Positions 51,751 through 61,540 of a stretch of 64,000 bases of DNA are shown here, piece after piece. Position 1 is the first letter of the stretch. Every line of letters starts with the position of its first letter. Source of the DNA: Nocardia bhagyanarayanae (GTDB lineage Bacteria > Actinomycetota > Actinomycetes > Mycobacteriales > Mycobacteriaceae); contig NZ_VFPG01000001.1 of assembly GCF_006716565.1 (NCBI RefSeq), positions 4,464,001 to 4,528,000 of the forward strand. The letters are read 5' to 3'. The translations under genes and the position numbers were made by a program. The notes beneath the pieces were generated by a model. That model searched no databases and was not told the origin of the DNA. It was given only the letters and a program-made list of their open reading frames with translations.

Positions 51751-52800
51751 GTGACGGAGCTCGACAACATGCCGCGGCGAGTCATGGTGCTCGGCGCGGG
51801 CAGCATCGGCGTCTTCGTCGGCGGAAAGCTGGCGGCGGCTGGTGCGGACGTCACTTTCGTCGGCAGGCAGTGGTTGCTCGACGAGGTCGGCGCCGCGGGC
51901 CTGCGCCTGACCGACCTCGACGGCGGCGAGGTGCTCGTCTCCCCGGACCGGCTCTCGCTCGCGACCGGCCCGGAGGATGTCGGCTCGGCCGATCTGGTGC
52001 TCGTCGCGGTGAAATCCGGTGCGACCGCCGCCGCGGTGCGCGAGCTCACCGGCAAGATCCGTCCGGGCACGGTAGTGCTCAGTTTGCAGAACGGTATCGG
52101 CAACGACACGGTGATCCGGGAGATCCTGCCCACCTGCGTTGTGCTCGCCGGGATGGTGATGTTCAACGTCGTGCACCACCCCGAAGGTCGCTTCCACCGG
52201 GGCACCGAGGGCGGGCTCGCGGTGCAGGACGACCCGGCGCTGGCCGACTACGTCGCGCTCTTCGAGCGGGCCGGGCTGCCGCTGCGCCGCCACTCGGACC
52301 TGCGGCCCGTGCAGTGGGCCAAGCTGCTGCTCAATCTGAACAACCCGATCAACGCGCTGTCCGGCCGCCCGTTGCGCGAGGAACTCGCCGACCGCGACTA
52401 CCGCCGCTGCCTGGCGCTCGCCCAGCGCGAGGCGCTCGCCGCGATGAACAAGGCGCGAATCCGCCCGGCCCGGCTCACCCCGCTGCCGCCCGAGCTGATG
52501 ACCCGGCTGCTGACCGTGCCCGACCCGGTGTTCCGCCGGGTGGCGGGTCAGGTGCTCGCCATCGACCCGGTGGCGCGGTCCTCGATGGCCGACGACCTCG
52601 CGGCCGGCCGCAAGACCGAAATCTCTTGGCTCTGCGGCGAAATCGTCGGGCTCGGCGCGATGGTCGGTGCGCCGACGCCGGTCAACCAGCGGCTCATCGA
52701 GCTCATCGTCGCCGCCGAGCAGGGTGATCGGCGGAGCTGGACGGGCCAGGAGTTGCTCGCGCAACTGCGCGCCGCGGCCGCGGCCGAACCGTCCGTATAG
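51751..52800 (+). CDS. Ketopantoate reductase-like (ApbA/PanE) protein
   Basis: 349 aa. N-terminal Rossmann domain VLGAGSIGVFVGGKLAAAGADVTFVGRQ (GxGxxG, NADPH), a domain boundary at LSLQNGIGNDTVIREIL, and a helical C-terminal domain with VQWAKLLLNLNNPINAL carrying the catalytic Lys, and DPVARSSMADDLAAGRKTEI. It would reduce 2-dehydropantoate to pantoate for CoA synthesis, or a related 2-keto acid. GTG 51751 is directly after the pafC stop, so it is co-transcribed with pafBC; the reason for that link is unclear. Confidence 0.9.
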   Translation: MTELDNMPRRVMVLGAGSIGVFVGGKLAAAGADVTFVGRQWLLDEVGAAGLRLTDLDGGEVLVSPDRLSLATGPEDVGSADLVLVAVKSGATAAAVRELTGKIRPGTVVLSLQNGIGNDTVIREILPTCVVLAGMVMFNVVHHPEGRFHRGTEGGLAVQDDPALADYVALFERAGLPLRRHSDLRPVQWAKLLLNLNNPINALSGRPLREELADRDYRRCLALAQREALAAMNKARIRPARLTPLPPELMTRLLTVPDPVFRRVAGQVLAIDPVARSSMADDLAAGRKTEISWLCGEIVGLGAMVGAPTPVNQRLIELIVAAEQGDRRSWTGQELLAQLRAAAAAEPSV

Positions 52801-52902
52801 CAAAAGTAGTGGTTGAACGTACGGCAAACGGGCGAAGTCGGGGGAGTTCGGGTGTCGTGAGGTCCGGTAGCATCGGAGCTACCACAGTCTTGGGAGGTAC
52901 AG

Positions 52903-53163
52903 ATGTCAGGCACGTTCAGCTGGTCGCACCTGCTGATCATCGCGCTGCTGTTCGTGGTGTTGTTCGGTGCGAAGCGGCTGCCGGACGCCGCGCGCGGCCT
53001 CGGCCGGTCCTTGCGCATCTTCAAGAGCGAGGTCAGCCAGATGCAGAACGAGGCGAGCCCCGCCGCGGGCGCCGCGCCCGCTCAACAGCCGGCGCAGCAG
53101 CTGCCGCCCGCGCAGCCCTCGAACCAGGCGACCACGCCACAGACCGAGACGAAGTCGGTCTGA
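52903..53163 (+). CDS. tatA: Twin-arginine translocase subunit TatA
   Basis: 86 aa: one membrane helix (SWSHLLIIALLFVVLFGAKRLPD) with the FGAKRLP hinge, an amphipathic helix (AARGLGRSLRIFKSEV) and a flexible Gln/Pro/Ala tail. Forms the variable-size translocation element for folded proteins. GGGAGG precedes the ATG. Confidence 0.96.
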   Translation: MSGTFSWSHLLIIALLFVVLFGAKRLPDAARGLGRSLRIFKSEVSQMQNEASPAAGAAPAQQPAQQLPPAQPSNQATTPQTETKSV

Positions 53164-53310
53164 GTCGAATGTTCCCGCCGGGGTGAGTACGGTCTCACCC
53201 CGGTCAGTGCTGTTCGGCGGTCCGTGAAGGCGTTCGTCGGTCCCTGACACCACACGGACGCGATACCGCCGCGCCAGGCGCGGCACTCGAGCACAGGGGC
53301 AACCACAGAT

Positions 53311-54258
53311 ATGCGAATCCCGTTCGATCCCCGGCGCAGCAGGCGCAGGACGAATCCCGACGGCACCATGTCGTTGGTCGAGCACCTGCAGGAACTGCGC
53401 AGCCGGTTGCTGAAGTCGATCTTCGCGGTGCTGCTGACCACCGTGATCGGCTTCCTCTGGTACTCGCATTCGTTCCTCGGCCTCGAGAGCCTCGGCGAGA
53501 TCCTGCGCGGACCGTATTGTTCGCTGCCGCCCGAATCCAGGGCCGCGCTGACGCCCGACGGGACGTGCCGCTTGCTGGCGACCGCGCCGTTCGAGCAGTT
53601 CATGCTCCGGTTGAAGGTCGGTTTCACCGCGGGCGTCGTGCTGGCCGCGCCGATCTGGCTCTACCAGATCTGGGCGTTCATCACCCCGGGCCTGTACGCG
53701 AAGGAACGCAAGGTCGCGGTCGGCTTCGTCACCTCCGGCACCGTGCTGTTCGCCCTCGGCGCCGTGCTCGCCTACGTCGTGGTGGCGCACGCGTTGAGCT
53801 TCCTGCTCACCATCGGCGACAACGTGCAGATCACCGCGTTGAGCGGTTCGCAATACTTCGGCTTCATCATCCAGTTGCTGATCATCTTCGGGGTCAGCTT
53901 CGAGACGCCGCTGCTGATCATCGGCCTGAACCTGGTGGGCGTGCTCACCTACGAGAAGCTCAAGGCGTGGCGGCGCGGGATCATCTTCGGCCTGTTCGTC
54001 TTCGCGGCCGTCGTCACGCCGCAGGACCCGTTCTCGATGCTGGCGCTCGCCTGCGCGCTGACGGTGCTCTTCGAGTTCGCCGTGCAGATCGCCAGGCTCA
54101 ACGACAAGCGCAAGGCGCGCAAGGACGCGCTCGCCGCGTTGGCCGACGATGAGGCCTCCTCGATCGCCGCGCCGGAGCCGATCGGCGCGGCCGAGTCGAT
54201 CATGGATCCGTCGGCGAAATCCACGCGACCGGTGTCGGACTACTCCGATACCCTCTGA
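53311..54258 (+). CDS. tatC: Twin-arginine translocase subunit TatC
   Basis: 315 aa, six membrane helices, the receptor that binds twin-arginine signal peptides. The family opening [17 protein letters not shown], then [19 protein letters not shown] and the periplasmic loop region around [18 protein letters not shown] are present. The C-terminal tail (about 270-315) is long and charged, ending at SDYSDTL. It starts 147 bp after tatA and 3 bp before helY. Confidence 0.96.
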   Translation: MRIPFDPRRSRRRTNPDGTMSLVEHLQELRSRLLKSIFAVLLTTVIGFLWYSHSFLGLESLGEILRGPYCSLPPESRAALTPDGTCRLLATAPFEQFMLRLKVGFTAGVVLAAPIWLYQIWAFITPGLYAKERKVAVGFVTSGTVLFALGAVLAYVVVAHALSFLLTIGDNVQITALSGSQYFGFIIQLLIIFGVSFETPLLIIGLNLVGVLTYEKLKAWRRGIIFGLFVFAAVVTPQDPFSMLALACALTVLFEFAVQIARLNDKRKARKDALAALADDEASSIAAPEPIGAAESIMDPSAKSTRPVSDYSDTL

Positions 54259-54261
54259 ACG

Positions 54262-56961
54262 GTGACAGATCACCGGTCCCGCACCGAGCTGGCCAGGTTC
54301 TCCGCCGAGCTGAAATTCACCCTCGATCCCTTCCAGCGTGATGCTTGCCATGCGCTCGAGGAGGGCCACGGCGTCCTGGTGTGCGCGCCGACCGGCGCGG
54401 GCAAAACCGTGGTCGGCGAGTTCGCCGTCCACTTGGCGCTGGCGTCCGGCGGCAAATGCTTCTACACCACACCGATCAAGGCGCTGTCGAACCAGAAGTT
54501 CGCCGACCTCACCGAGCGATACGGGCGCGACAGCGTCGGCCTGCTCACCGGCGACCAGTCGATCAACCCGGACGCGCCCGTGGTGGTGATGACCACCGAG
54601 GTGCTGCGCAACATGCTCTACGCGTCCTCGGACGCGCTGCGCGGGCTGTCGTACGTGGTGATGGACGAGGTGCACTACCTGGCCGACCGGTTCCGCGGCG
54701 CGGTGTGGGAGGAGGTCATCCTGCACCTGCCTTCCGACGTGCGGCTGGTCAGCCTGTCGGCCACGGTCAGCAATGCCGAGGAATTCGGCGCCTGGATGGA
54801 GACCGTGCGCGGCGACACCTCGGTGGTGGTGGACGAGACGCGCCCGGTGCCGCTGTGGCAGCACGTCATGGTGGGCAAGCGGATGTTCGACCTGTTCGAC
54901 ACCAAGTCCAGCGAGCAGAAGGTGCTCGTCGACGAGGACCTGGTGCGCTACATCCGTCATCGCGAGTCCGCGGACCGGATGAACAACTGGGGTGTGCCGC
55001 GCGGACGCGGCGGCATGCGCCGCGACTTCCGTCCGCTGCCCCGCCCCGAGGTACTCGCCCGCCTCGACGAGGAGGGCCTGCTGCCCGCGATCACCTTCAT
55101 CTTCAGCCGCGCGGGCTGCGACGGCGCGCTGGCCCAGTGCCTGCGCTCGCGGCTGGATCTGAGCCGGGAGGGCGAGGCCGCCGAGATCGACGCGATCATC
55201 GAGAAGCACACCGGCGATCTGCCGAAGCCCGATCTCGAGGTGCTCGGCTACTGGGAGTGGCGCGAGGCGCTGCACCGCGGGCTGGCCGCCCACCACGCGG
55301 GCATGCTGCCCGCGTTCCGGCACACCGTGGAAGACCTGTTCGTGCGCGGGCTGGTCCGGGCCGTGTTCGCCACCGAAACGCTCGCGCTCGGCATCAACAT
55401 GCCTGCGCGCACCGTGGTGCTGGAGCGTCTGGTCAAGTTCAACGGCGAGACGCACGCCGAGCTGACGCCCGGTGAGTACACGCAGCTGACCGGTCGCGCG
55501 GGCCGCCGCGGCATCGACATCGAGGGCCACGCGGTGGTGCTCTGGCAGCCGGAAGTCGACACCAGCGCGGTGGCGGGTCTGGCGTCCACCCGCACCTATC
55601 CGCTGCGCAGCTCCTTCCGGCCCGGCTACAACATGTCGATCAACCTGATCGATCGGATGGGCGCCGACGAATCGCGCGCCCTGCTGGAGCGTTCCTTCGC
55701 GCAGTTCCAGGCCGACCGCTCGGTGGTCGGGCTGGTGCGCGGCATCGAGCGCAACGAGGGCGCGCTGCGCAAGCTGCGCGACCAGCTCGGCGGCGCGGAA
55801 AGTGGCTTCCTGGAATACATCTCGCTGCGTGAGCGGATCAAGCAGCGGGAACGTCAGCTGGCTCAGCAGAGCCGCACCGACCGGCGCGGCGCGGCGGTCA
55901 GCGCGTTGACGGCACTGCGCCGCGGCGACGTGGTGGCGATTCCGTCCGGCCGCCGCGCTGGTCTGGCGGTCATTCTCGAACCGGACACCACCCCGAACGA
56001 TCCGCGTCCGCTCGTGCTCACCGCGGACAAGTGGGCGGGCCGTGTCTCGGTCGCCGACTTCCCGGTGCCCGCGGAGCCGCTCGGCCACATGCGGCTGCCC
56101 CGGCGCGTCGACCATCGCACCGCCCGCGCCCGCAGCGACCTCGCCTCGGCGCTGCGCAGCACCGGCATCAGCGCGCCCGGTCGTTCGCGCCGCGGCAAGC
56201 GCTCGGAGGCGGCCGACGACCGCGAACTGGCCACGCTGCGCCGTAGCCTGCGCGCCCATCCCGCCCACACCAGGCAGGATCGCGAGCAGATGAGCCGGAT
56301 CGGCGAGCGCTACAACCGGCTGCTTCGCGAGACCGAGAGCATGCGCCAGAAGGTTGCCGCCACCACCAACTCGCTGGCGCGCACCTTCGATCGCATCGTG
56401 GGTCTGCTGGAGGAGCGCGGGTTCGTGCGCGACGGCGAGGTCACCGCGGACGGGCGCAGGCTGGCTCGCATCTACGCGGAAAGCGATCTGCTGGTCGCCG
56501 AATGCCTGCGGCACGGCCTCTGGCGCGGCCTCGGTCCGGCCGAACTGGCCGGCGTGGTCTCCACGCTGGTCTACGAATCTCGCCAGGAGGGCGGCGGCAT
56601 TCTCGGCGCGACGGGTCCCACGGCGCCGATCCGGCGCGCGGTCGCCTCGACCATCGGCGTGTGGAGCGAGCTGCGTTCCGACGAGGCGCGGCACAAGCTG
56701 CCGCCGACCAGGGAACCCGATCTGGGATTCGTCACCGGCGTCTACAAATGGGCGCGCGGCGATGGATTGGCCGAGTCGTTGCTGGCCAGCGGCGACCAGG
56801 GCACGCCGCTGTCCGCGGGGGATTTCGTCCGGTGGTGCAGACAGGTGATCGACCTGCTCGACCAGATCCACGGCACGGCCGACGACCCCGAGATCGCGGG
56901 GACGGCGGCGAAGGCCGTCCGGGCGATCCGGCGGGGTGTCGTGGCAGTGGACGCCGCGTAG
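54262..56961 (+). CDS. helY: Ski2-like DEVH-box RNA helicase HelY
   Basis: 899 aa. Two RecA-like domains: Walker A APTGAGKT (42-49), DEVH in VVMDEVHYLADRFRGAVWEE, SAT in LVSLSATVSNAEEFG, and the C-lobe TETLALGINMPARTVVLERLVKF and QLTGRAGRRGIDIEGHAVVL. The C-terminal part resembles the exosome helicases Mtr4/Ski2 and the DSHCT domain (FVRWCRQVIDLLDQIHG). It probably unwinds structured RNA for processing or decay. GTG 54262, nearly abutting tatC, so likely co-transcribed. A hairpin follows the stop. Confidence 0.95.
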   Translation: MTDHRSRTELARFSAELKFTLDPFQRDACHALEEGHGVLVCAPTGAGKTVVGEFAVHLALASGGKCFYTTPIKALSNQKFADLTERYGRDSVGLLTGDQSINPDAPVVVMTTEVLRNMLYASSDALRGLSYVVMDEVHYLADRFRGAVWEEVILHLPSDVRLVSLSATVSNAEEFGAWMETVRGDTSVVVDETRPVPLWQHVMVGKRMFDLFDTKSSEQKVLVDEDLVRYIRHRESADRMNNWGVPRGRGGMRRDFRPLPRPEVLARLDEEGLLPAITFIFSRAGCDGALAQCLRSRLDLSREGEAAEIDAIIEKHTGDLPKPDLEVLGYWEWREALHRGLAAHHAGMLPAFRHTVEDLFVRGLVRAVFATETLALGINMPARTVVLERLVKFNGETHAELTPGEYTQLTGRAGRRGIDIEGHAVVLWQPEVDTSAVAGLASTRTYPLRSSFRPGYNMSINLIDRMGADESRALLERSFAQFQADRSVVGLVRGIERNEGALRKLRDQLGGAESGFLEYISLRERIKQRERQLAQQSRTDRRGAAVSALTALRRGDVVAIPSGRRAGLAVILEPDTTPNDPRPLVLTADKWAGRVSVADFPVPAEPLGHMRLPRRVDHRTARARSDLASALRSTGISAPGRSRRGKRSEAADDRELATLRRSLRAHPAHTRQDREQMSRIGERYNRLLRETESMRQKVAATTNSLARTFDRIVGLLEERGFVRDGEVTADGRRLARIYAESDLLVAECLRHGLWRGLGPAELAGVVSTLVYESRQEGGGILGATGPTAPIRRAVASTIGVWSELRSDEARHKLPPTREPDLGFVTGVYKWARGDGLAESLLASGDQGTPLSAGDFVRWCRQVIDLLDQIHGTADDPEIAGTAAKAVRAIRRGVVAVDAA

Positions 56962-57019
56962 CGGATTCGATTGTGATTTGATTTCTTTCGCGTACCGACC
57001 GTGGCGGAGGAGTCGCGTG

Positions 57020-57051
57020 TTCCTCAGCTGAGCGCTAGCGAGGCTGAGGAA
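57020..57051 (+). terminator. Hairpin after helY
   Basis: TTCCTCAGC and GCTGAGGAA form a 9-bp stem with a 14-nt loop, 59 bp after the helY stop. TACCGT a little later (about 57081) suits a -10 for the next gene. Confidence 0.5.
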
Positions 57052-57115
57052 TGAGTACGACGAGTCGCCGGCGGGGGGCTACCGTGTGAATAACGATGCG
57101 AGTGGAGGCAAGCAG

Positions 57116-57832
57116 ATGAGCGGCCCGTACGGACCGAACGACCCCGGGGAGGGACGCAACGATCCCACCCAGCAGTGGGGCGGACAGCAGGCGCCCGGCG
57201 GCGCCGGACCGACCCAGCACTGGGGTGGCCAGCAGACTCCGTCGCAGGCGCAGCCCACCCAGCACTGGGGCGATCAGAACCAGCCGCAGCAGCAGTGGGG
57301 CCAGACTCCCGGCCAGCCGCAGCAGCAGTGGGGCCAGCCCCAACAGCCCCAGCAGCCGCAGCAGCAGTGGGGCCAGACGCCCGGTCAGCCGCAGCAGCAG
57401 TGGGGTCAGCCGCAGCAACAGGATTGGGGCCAGCAACAGCAGCCGCAGCAGCAGTGGGGTCAGCAGCCCCAGCAGCAGTGGGGCCAGGGTCAGCAGCAGC
57501 CGCAGCAGAGCGGCGGTGGTGGCGGCAAGAAGGGTCTGATCATCGGTCTCGCCGCGCTGGGCGTGCTGGTGATCGGCGCGGTCGTCGCGCTCGTGCTGGT
57601 GCTCACCTCCACGGACAAGCTCGACCAGGCCGCCGTGCAGGACGGCGTCAAGAAGGTGCTCACGGATTCCTACGGCATCCAGGACGTCACCGACGTCTCC
57701 TGCCCGTCGGGCCAGAAGGTCGAGGTGGACGCCACCTTCGAGTGCACCCTCAAGGTGAGCGGCGAGCAGAAGAAGGTCAACATCAAGATCACCAAGGACG
57801 ACGGCACCTACGAGGTCGGCCGCCCGAGCTGA
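57116..57832 (+). CDS. Gln/Trp/Pro-repeat membrane protein with C-terminal DUF4333-like domain
   Basis: 238 aa. A cytoplasmic low-complexity half contains many repeats of QQQWGQ separated by PQ or TPGQP (about residues 15-135). One membrane helix (GLIIGLAALGVLVIGAVVALVLVL) follows, then a small extracytoplasmic domain (about 170-238; VSCPSGQKVEVDATFECTLK, with two cysteines), matching the DUF4333 family. M. tuberculosis Rv2091c in the same position is of this type. ATG 57116 follows GGAGG; the GTG 57086 is an alternative. Such repeats may form phase-separating or scaffold regions; role unknown. Confidence 0.85.
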   Translation: MSGPYGPNDPGEGRNDPTQQWGGQQAPGGAGPTQHWGGQQTPSQAQPTQHWGDQNQPQQQWGQTPGQPQQQWGQPQQPQQPQQQWGQTPGQPQQQWGQPQQQDWGQQQQPQQQWGQQPQQQWGQGQQQPQQSGGGGGKKGLIIGLAALGVLVIGAVVALVLVLTSTDKLDQAAVQDGVKKVLTDSYGIQDVTDVSCPSGQKVEVDATFECTLKVSGEQKKVNIKITKDDGTYEVGRPS

Positions 57833-57844
57833 GCGTGATCCCGG

Positions 57845-57924
57845 GCCGGACGGCCCGTGCTACGGCACGGACGTCCGGCGGGGCGGGGACCGAACCGAGC
57901 CCACGAACGGATGTTCGTGGGCTC
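57845..57924 (+). terminator. Two tandem hairpins after the DUF4333-like gene
   Basis: 57845-57879: GCCGGACG/CGTCCGGC and CCGTGC/GCACGG with a small internal bulge and TACG loop. 57897-57924: GAGCCCACGAAC/GTTCGTGGGCTC, 12 bp, 4-nt loop, followed by GTTGCTGTTTC. The next gene runs on the other strand from 59018, so these close the operon; the second is the stronger terminator. Confidence 0.75.
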
Positions 57925-58052
57925 GTTGCTGTTTCAGCGCTGAGGCGTCCCCATGGCTGGTGGACGGCGTCCGCCTCTGCGGCAGGCGCACCTACGCGAA
58001 CGCTGCATGATTGCAGTCGATGCAAATTCGCGCCGAATGCCGTCGCGGGGGC

Positions 58053-59018
58053 TCAGGAACGCGAGGCAAGCGCGGCGGTGAGCCGGGTGACCGGGCTTTC
58101 CGCGTTGTAGGCGATCGCGAGTTCTCGGAGGCGGTCGGGGTCGGCCGGTGCGGTGGGCAGCGTGTCCGGGCGCGACAGGTCGACGTCGGCGTCGCAGACG
58201 ACGCGCACTACGGGAGCGGCCGCCTTCAAGTAGTCCTCCGCCGCGCGCAGTTTCCCGCGCACGCCGGGGGCCAGCTCGGAATCCGGATCGTCCACGGCGG
58301 CGACGAGCGCGTCGAGCGAACCGAAGCGGGAGATGAGCGTCGCCGCGGACTTCTCGCCGATGCCCGCGACACCCGGCAAGCCGTCGGAGGCGTCACCGCG
58401 CAACGTGGCGAGGTCGGCGTAGGCGGGTCCGGCGTTGCGCACCGGCACGCCGTACTTCGCGGACACCTCGGCGGGACCGAAGAGCTCGGCCTTGGCCAGC
58501 CCGCGTCCGGCGTAGAGCACCCGCACGGTCGGCGCCGGCTCGTCGCGAACCAGCTGCAACAGGTCCCGATCGCCGCTGACCACGATCACCTCGTCGGTGC
58601 GCTCCCGGCTCGCCAGCGTGCCGAGCACGTCGTCGGCCTCCAGACCCGCCGCGCCGCCGGTCGCGATCCCGGCCGCGTCGAGAAGCTCGAGAATCATCTC
58701 GACCTGCGGGGTCAGCCGATCGGGCACTTCCTCCGCGCCCGGCGCGGCCTCGGCCGAGGTGTCGAGCCGGTGCGTCTTGTAGGACGGCACCAGGTCGACG
58801 CGGAACCGCGGTCGCCAGTCCAGGTCGAGGCACACGACCAGCCTGCTCGGCGCGTGCTTGGTGATCAACGACGCGACCATGTCGGTGAAGCCGCGCAGCG
58901 CGTTCACCGAACGCCCGTCCGGCGCGGTGATCTTGTCCGGAATCGCGTAGAACGCGCGGAACCACAGGCTGGCCCCGTCGAGCAGCAGCAGCGGGCCTGA
59001 TGTCGCAGCAGAGGTCAC
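58053..59018 (-). CDS. 5'-3' exonuclease (Pol I 5'-nuclease-like)
   Basis: 321 aa, FEN/PIN-like stand-alone flap endonuclease. [22 protein letters not shown] opens the metal-binding domain; [12 protein letters not shown] and [12 protein letters not shown] carry the acidic cluster; [18 protein letters not shown] is the helix-hairpin-helix DNA-binding motif. Involved in removal of flaps during repair or replication, as shown for M. tuberculosis/M. smegmatis homologues (Rv2090). Start GTG 59018. Minus strand between plus-strand genes. Confidence 0.93.
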   Translation of the reverse strand: MTSAATSGPLLLLDGASLWFRAFYAIPDKITAPDGRSVNALRGFTDMVASLITKHAPSRLVVCLDLDWRPRFRVDLVPSYKTHRLDTSAEAAPGAEEVPDRLTPQVEMILELLDAAGIATGGAAGLEADDVLGTLASRERTDEVIVVSGDRDLLQLVRDEPAPTVRVLYAGRGLAKAELFGPAEVSAKYGVPVRNAGPAYADLATLRGDASDGLPGVAGIGEKSAATLISRFGSLDALVAAVDDPDSELAPGVRGKLRAAEDYLKAAAPVVRVVCDADVDLSRPDTLPTAPADPDRLRELAIAYNAESPVTRLTAALASRS

Positions 59019-59129
59019 GCGCTGAGGCTACCCGCCCGCTCCGACAGGCTGGCCCCGATCCGAGCCGTGCCCTGGGACCGCCAGGTGTTCGGGTTCGCTC
59101 CGAGCCGAGGACGGGTAACGTCGATCGGT

Positions 59130-60257
59130 ATGAGTGGGCACACGGAGTCCAGGTTCGCGGCGGATGTCTACGGAGACCGGCTCGAGCGGGCGGTGGAGTC
59201 GATGCGCGCGGCGCACCTCGACGCCCTGCTCATCACGCCGGGGCCGGACCTGCGCTATCTGATCGGTTCGGCGGCCGAATCCTTCGAGCGGTTGACCTGC
59301 CTGGTGATCCCGGCCGACGGCGCGACGCCGTCGGTGATCATTCCCAAGCTGGAACTCGCCTCGCTGGCCGGGTCGGCGGCGGGGGAGCTGGGCCTGCAGG
59401 TGCTGGACTGGGTCGACGGCGTCGACCCGTATCAGGTGGTGAAGTCGACGCTGCACGTCGGTTCCCGGGTCGCGGTCGCCGACGCGATGCCCGCGCTGCA
59501 CCTGCTGCCGCTCGCGGTCTCGTTCAGTGGCCTGCCGGTCTCGGCGACGCCGGTGCTGCGGGAACTGCGCATGCGCAAGGACGACGCCGAGATCGACGCG
59601 CTGCGCAGGGCGGGCGCCGCGATCGACCGGGTGCACGCGAGGATGGGCGAGTTCCTCCAGGCCGGACGCACCGAGGCCGAGGTCGGCGCCGACATCGCCG
59701 CGGCGATCGTGGCGGAAGGCCACACCGAGGCCGCGTTCGTCATCGTCGGCAGCGGACCGCACGGCGCCGACCCGCACCACGGGGTGTCCGACCGGCGGAT
59801 CGAGCAGGGCGACGTGGTGGTCGTCGACATCGGCGGCCCCGTCGAGCCCGGTTACTACTCCGACTGCACCCGCACCTACGTGCTCGGCGAGCCGAGCCCC
59901 GAGATCGCCGCGCGCTACGCCGAGCTCGAACGCGCCCAAGCCGCGGCCGTCGCCGCCGTCCGTCCCGGCGTCACCGCCGCCTCGGTCGACGCCGCCGCGC
60001 GGAACCTGTTGACGGAGGCGGGTTTCGGCGAGGCGTTCGTGCACCGGACCGGTCACGGCATCGGCCTGTCCGTGCACGAGGAGCCCTACATCGTCGCGGG
60101 CAACGACCTGGTCCTGCAGCCGGGCATGGCCTTCAGCATCGAACCGGGCATCTACTTCCGCGGCGAGTGGGGCGCCCGCATCGAGGACATCGTCGTTGTC
60201 ACGCCCGAGGGTTGCGAGTCCATGAACGCCCGCCCGCACGGCCTGACCGTGCTGTGA
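59130..60257 (+). CDS. M24-family Xaa-Pro peptidase
   Basis: 375 aa. The C-terminal creatinase/aminopeptidase-P domain has the five metal ligands around VVVDIGGPVEPGYYSDCTRTY (two Asp), HRTGHGIGLSVHEEPYI (His), FSIEPGIYFRGEWGARIED (Glu, Glu). The N-terminal domain (about 1-140) resembles that of PepQ/PepP. It cleaves peptide bonds before proline in the cytosol. ATG 59130 lies 8 nt after TAACGT, suggesting a leaderless mRNA; M. tuberculosis pepE (Rv2089c) occupies the same place. Confidence 0.93.
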   Translation: MSGHTESRFAADVYGDRLERAVESMRAAHLDALLITPGPDLRYLIGSAAESFERLTCLVIPADGATPSVIIPKLELASLAGSAAGELGLQVLDWVDGVDPYQVVKSTLHVGSRVAVADAMPALHLLPLAVSFSGLPVSATPVLRELRMRKDDAEIDALRRAGAAIDRVHARMGEFLQAGRTEAEVGADIAAAIVAEGHTEAAFVIVGSGPHGADPHHGVSDRRIEQGDVVVVDIGGPVEPGYYSDCTRTYVLGEPSPEIAARYAELERAQAAAVAAVRPGVTAASVDAAARNLLTEAGFGEAFVHRTGHGIGLSVHEEPYIVAGNDLVLQPGMAFSIEPGIYFRGEWGARIEDIVVVTPEGCESMNARPHGLTVL

Positions 60258-60273
60258 CGGACGAAAGGCGTTG

Positions 60274-60672
60274 TCAGCGCAGCGTGCTCGACGAGAGGAC
60301 GCGGCGCACCTCGATCGCGATCACCACGCGCGTCGGATTCTCCCGCGGCACCCGGTAGCGGCCCGCGTAGCGTTCGACCGCGTCGGCGACGCTGTCCGGG
60401 TCGTCGAGCACCTTCGCGGGTCCCTCCAGTGTCAGCCACCGGATGCCGTCCACCTGGCTGACCGCCGCGTATCCGGATCGGCGCACATTGCGCACCTTCA
60501 CCGACCCGTCGTTGGTGATGATCCGCGCGATTCCCGCCTCCGCGTCCCAGGTGAAGCCCACCGCGACCACGTGCGGCGTGCCGTCGGCGCGCAACGTGGT
60601 CAGTGTCGCGAGATGGCGTTCGGCGACGAAGTCGAGGGCGGCGGGCGAGAGCGGCGCGGTGGTGGTCGGCAT
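60274..60672 (-). CDS. PPOX-class F420- or flavin-dependent oxidoreductase
   Basis: 132 aa, split beta-barrel. [33 protein letters not shown] and [31 protein letters not shown] (in part) match the Rv2074/Rv1155 group; Rv2074 is the positional counterpart and was shown to act on biliverdin with F420. The substrate here is not certain. ATG 60672. Divergent from the short-chain dehydrogenase gene. Confidence 0.92.
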   Translation of the reverse strand: MPTTTAPLSPAALDFVAERHLATLTTLRADGTPHVVAVGFTWDAEAGIARIITNDGSVKVRNVRRSGYAAVSQVDGIRWLTLEGPAKVLDDPDSVADAVERYAGRYRVPRENPTRVVIAIEVRRVLSSSTLR

Positions 60673-60777
60673 CCCTCGACCGTAGACCCTGCGTTCGGCG
60701 GCGGTCGCCAGGGTGCGGGCGTTTTCGCGGCGCGAGGGGATCGGAGCAGTGGCGAACCGGGATGACAGACTGAGCGC

Positions 60778-61533
60778 ATGGGAAAGCGAGGGATCGCCGA
60801 GGGTTCGGTACTGGTACTCGGCGGACGCAGCGAAATGGGGCTCGAGATCGCCGAGCGCCTGGCGCCCGGCCGGGTGGTGATCCTCGCGGCGCGGCGTAGT
60901 GCGGACTTGGCGGCGCAGATCGCGACCGTCGAACAGGCGGGAGCGTCGGCCGTGCACGCGGTGGAGTTCGACGCCGACGACACCGCCGGCCACGCCGCAC
61001 TGCTGGAGAAGATCGCCGCCGAACACGGACCCATCGGCGTCGCCGTACTGGCCTTCGGCATCCTCGGCGACCAGGCCCGCGCCGAGCGCGAGCCCGAGCA
61101 CGCCGTCGCCGTCGTGCACACCGACTACGTCGCTCAGGTCAGCGTGCTCACCACCCTCGCGAATCTGCTTCGCGCCCAAGGGCACGGCCAGATCGTCGTC
61201 TTCAGTTCCATCGCAGGCGCGCGTGTGCGCCGCGCCAACTACGTGTACGGCTCGGCCAAGGCGGGGTTGGACGGATTCGCCAGCGGCCTCGCCGACGCCC
61301 TGCACGGCAGCGGCGTCCATCTGCTGCTCGTTCGCCCGGGTTTCGTCATCGGCAGGATGACCGAGGGCATGGACCCCGCGCCGCTGTCGAGCACTCCCGG
61401 CCAGGTGGCGGACGCCGTCGTCGGCGGCCTGCGCCGCCGAGCGGGCAAGATCTGGGTGCCCCGCGCCCTCGGCCCGGCCGCTGTCGTGGCGCGCATGGTT
61501 CCGGGATTCCTCTGGCGCCGGATGCCTCGATGA
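60778..61533 (+). CDS. Short-chain dehydrogenase/reductase (Rv2073c-like)
   Basis: 251 aa. The cofactor loop is [18 protein letters not shown] (GGxSxMG in place of TGxxxGIG), then [11 protein letters not shown], a catalytic Ser in [13 protein letters not shown], and [13 protein letters not shown] with Tyr-x3-Lys. The C-terminal [22 protein letters not shown] resembles DprE2-type reductases of arabinan precursor synthesis. It precedes cobL, as Rv2073c does in M. tuberculosis. Specific substrate unknown. Confidence 0.92.
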   Translation: MGKRGIAEGSVLVLGGRSEMGLEIAERLAPGRVVILAARRSADLAAQIATVEQAGASAVHAVEFDADDTAGHAALLEKIAAEHGPIGVAVLAFGILGDQARAEREPEHAVAVVHTDYVAQVSVLTTLANLLRAQGHGQIVVFSSIAGARVRRANYVYGSAKAGLDGFASGLADALHGSGVHLLLVRPGFVIGRMTEGMDPAPLSSTPGQVADAVVGGLRRRAGKIWVPRALGPAAVVARMVPGFLWRRMPR

Positions 61534-61540
61534 GCGCGCG

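Noticed and set aside
52906..56871. 1321-codon minus-strand open frame antisense to tatA, tatC and helY
   Set aside because: High-GC shadow frame: low-complexity Arg/Gly/Gln composition, no recognisable motif, and the opposite strand has three secure genes.
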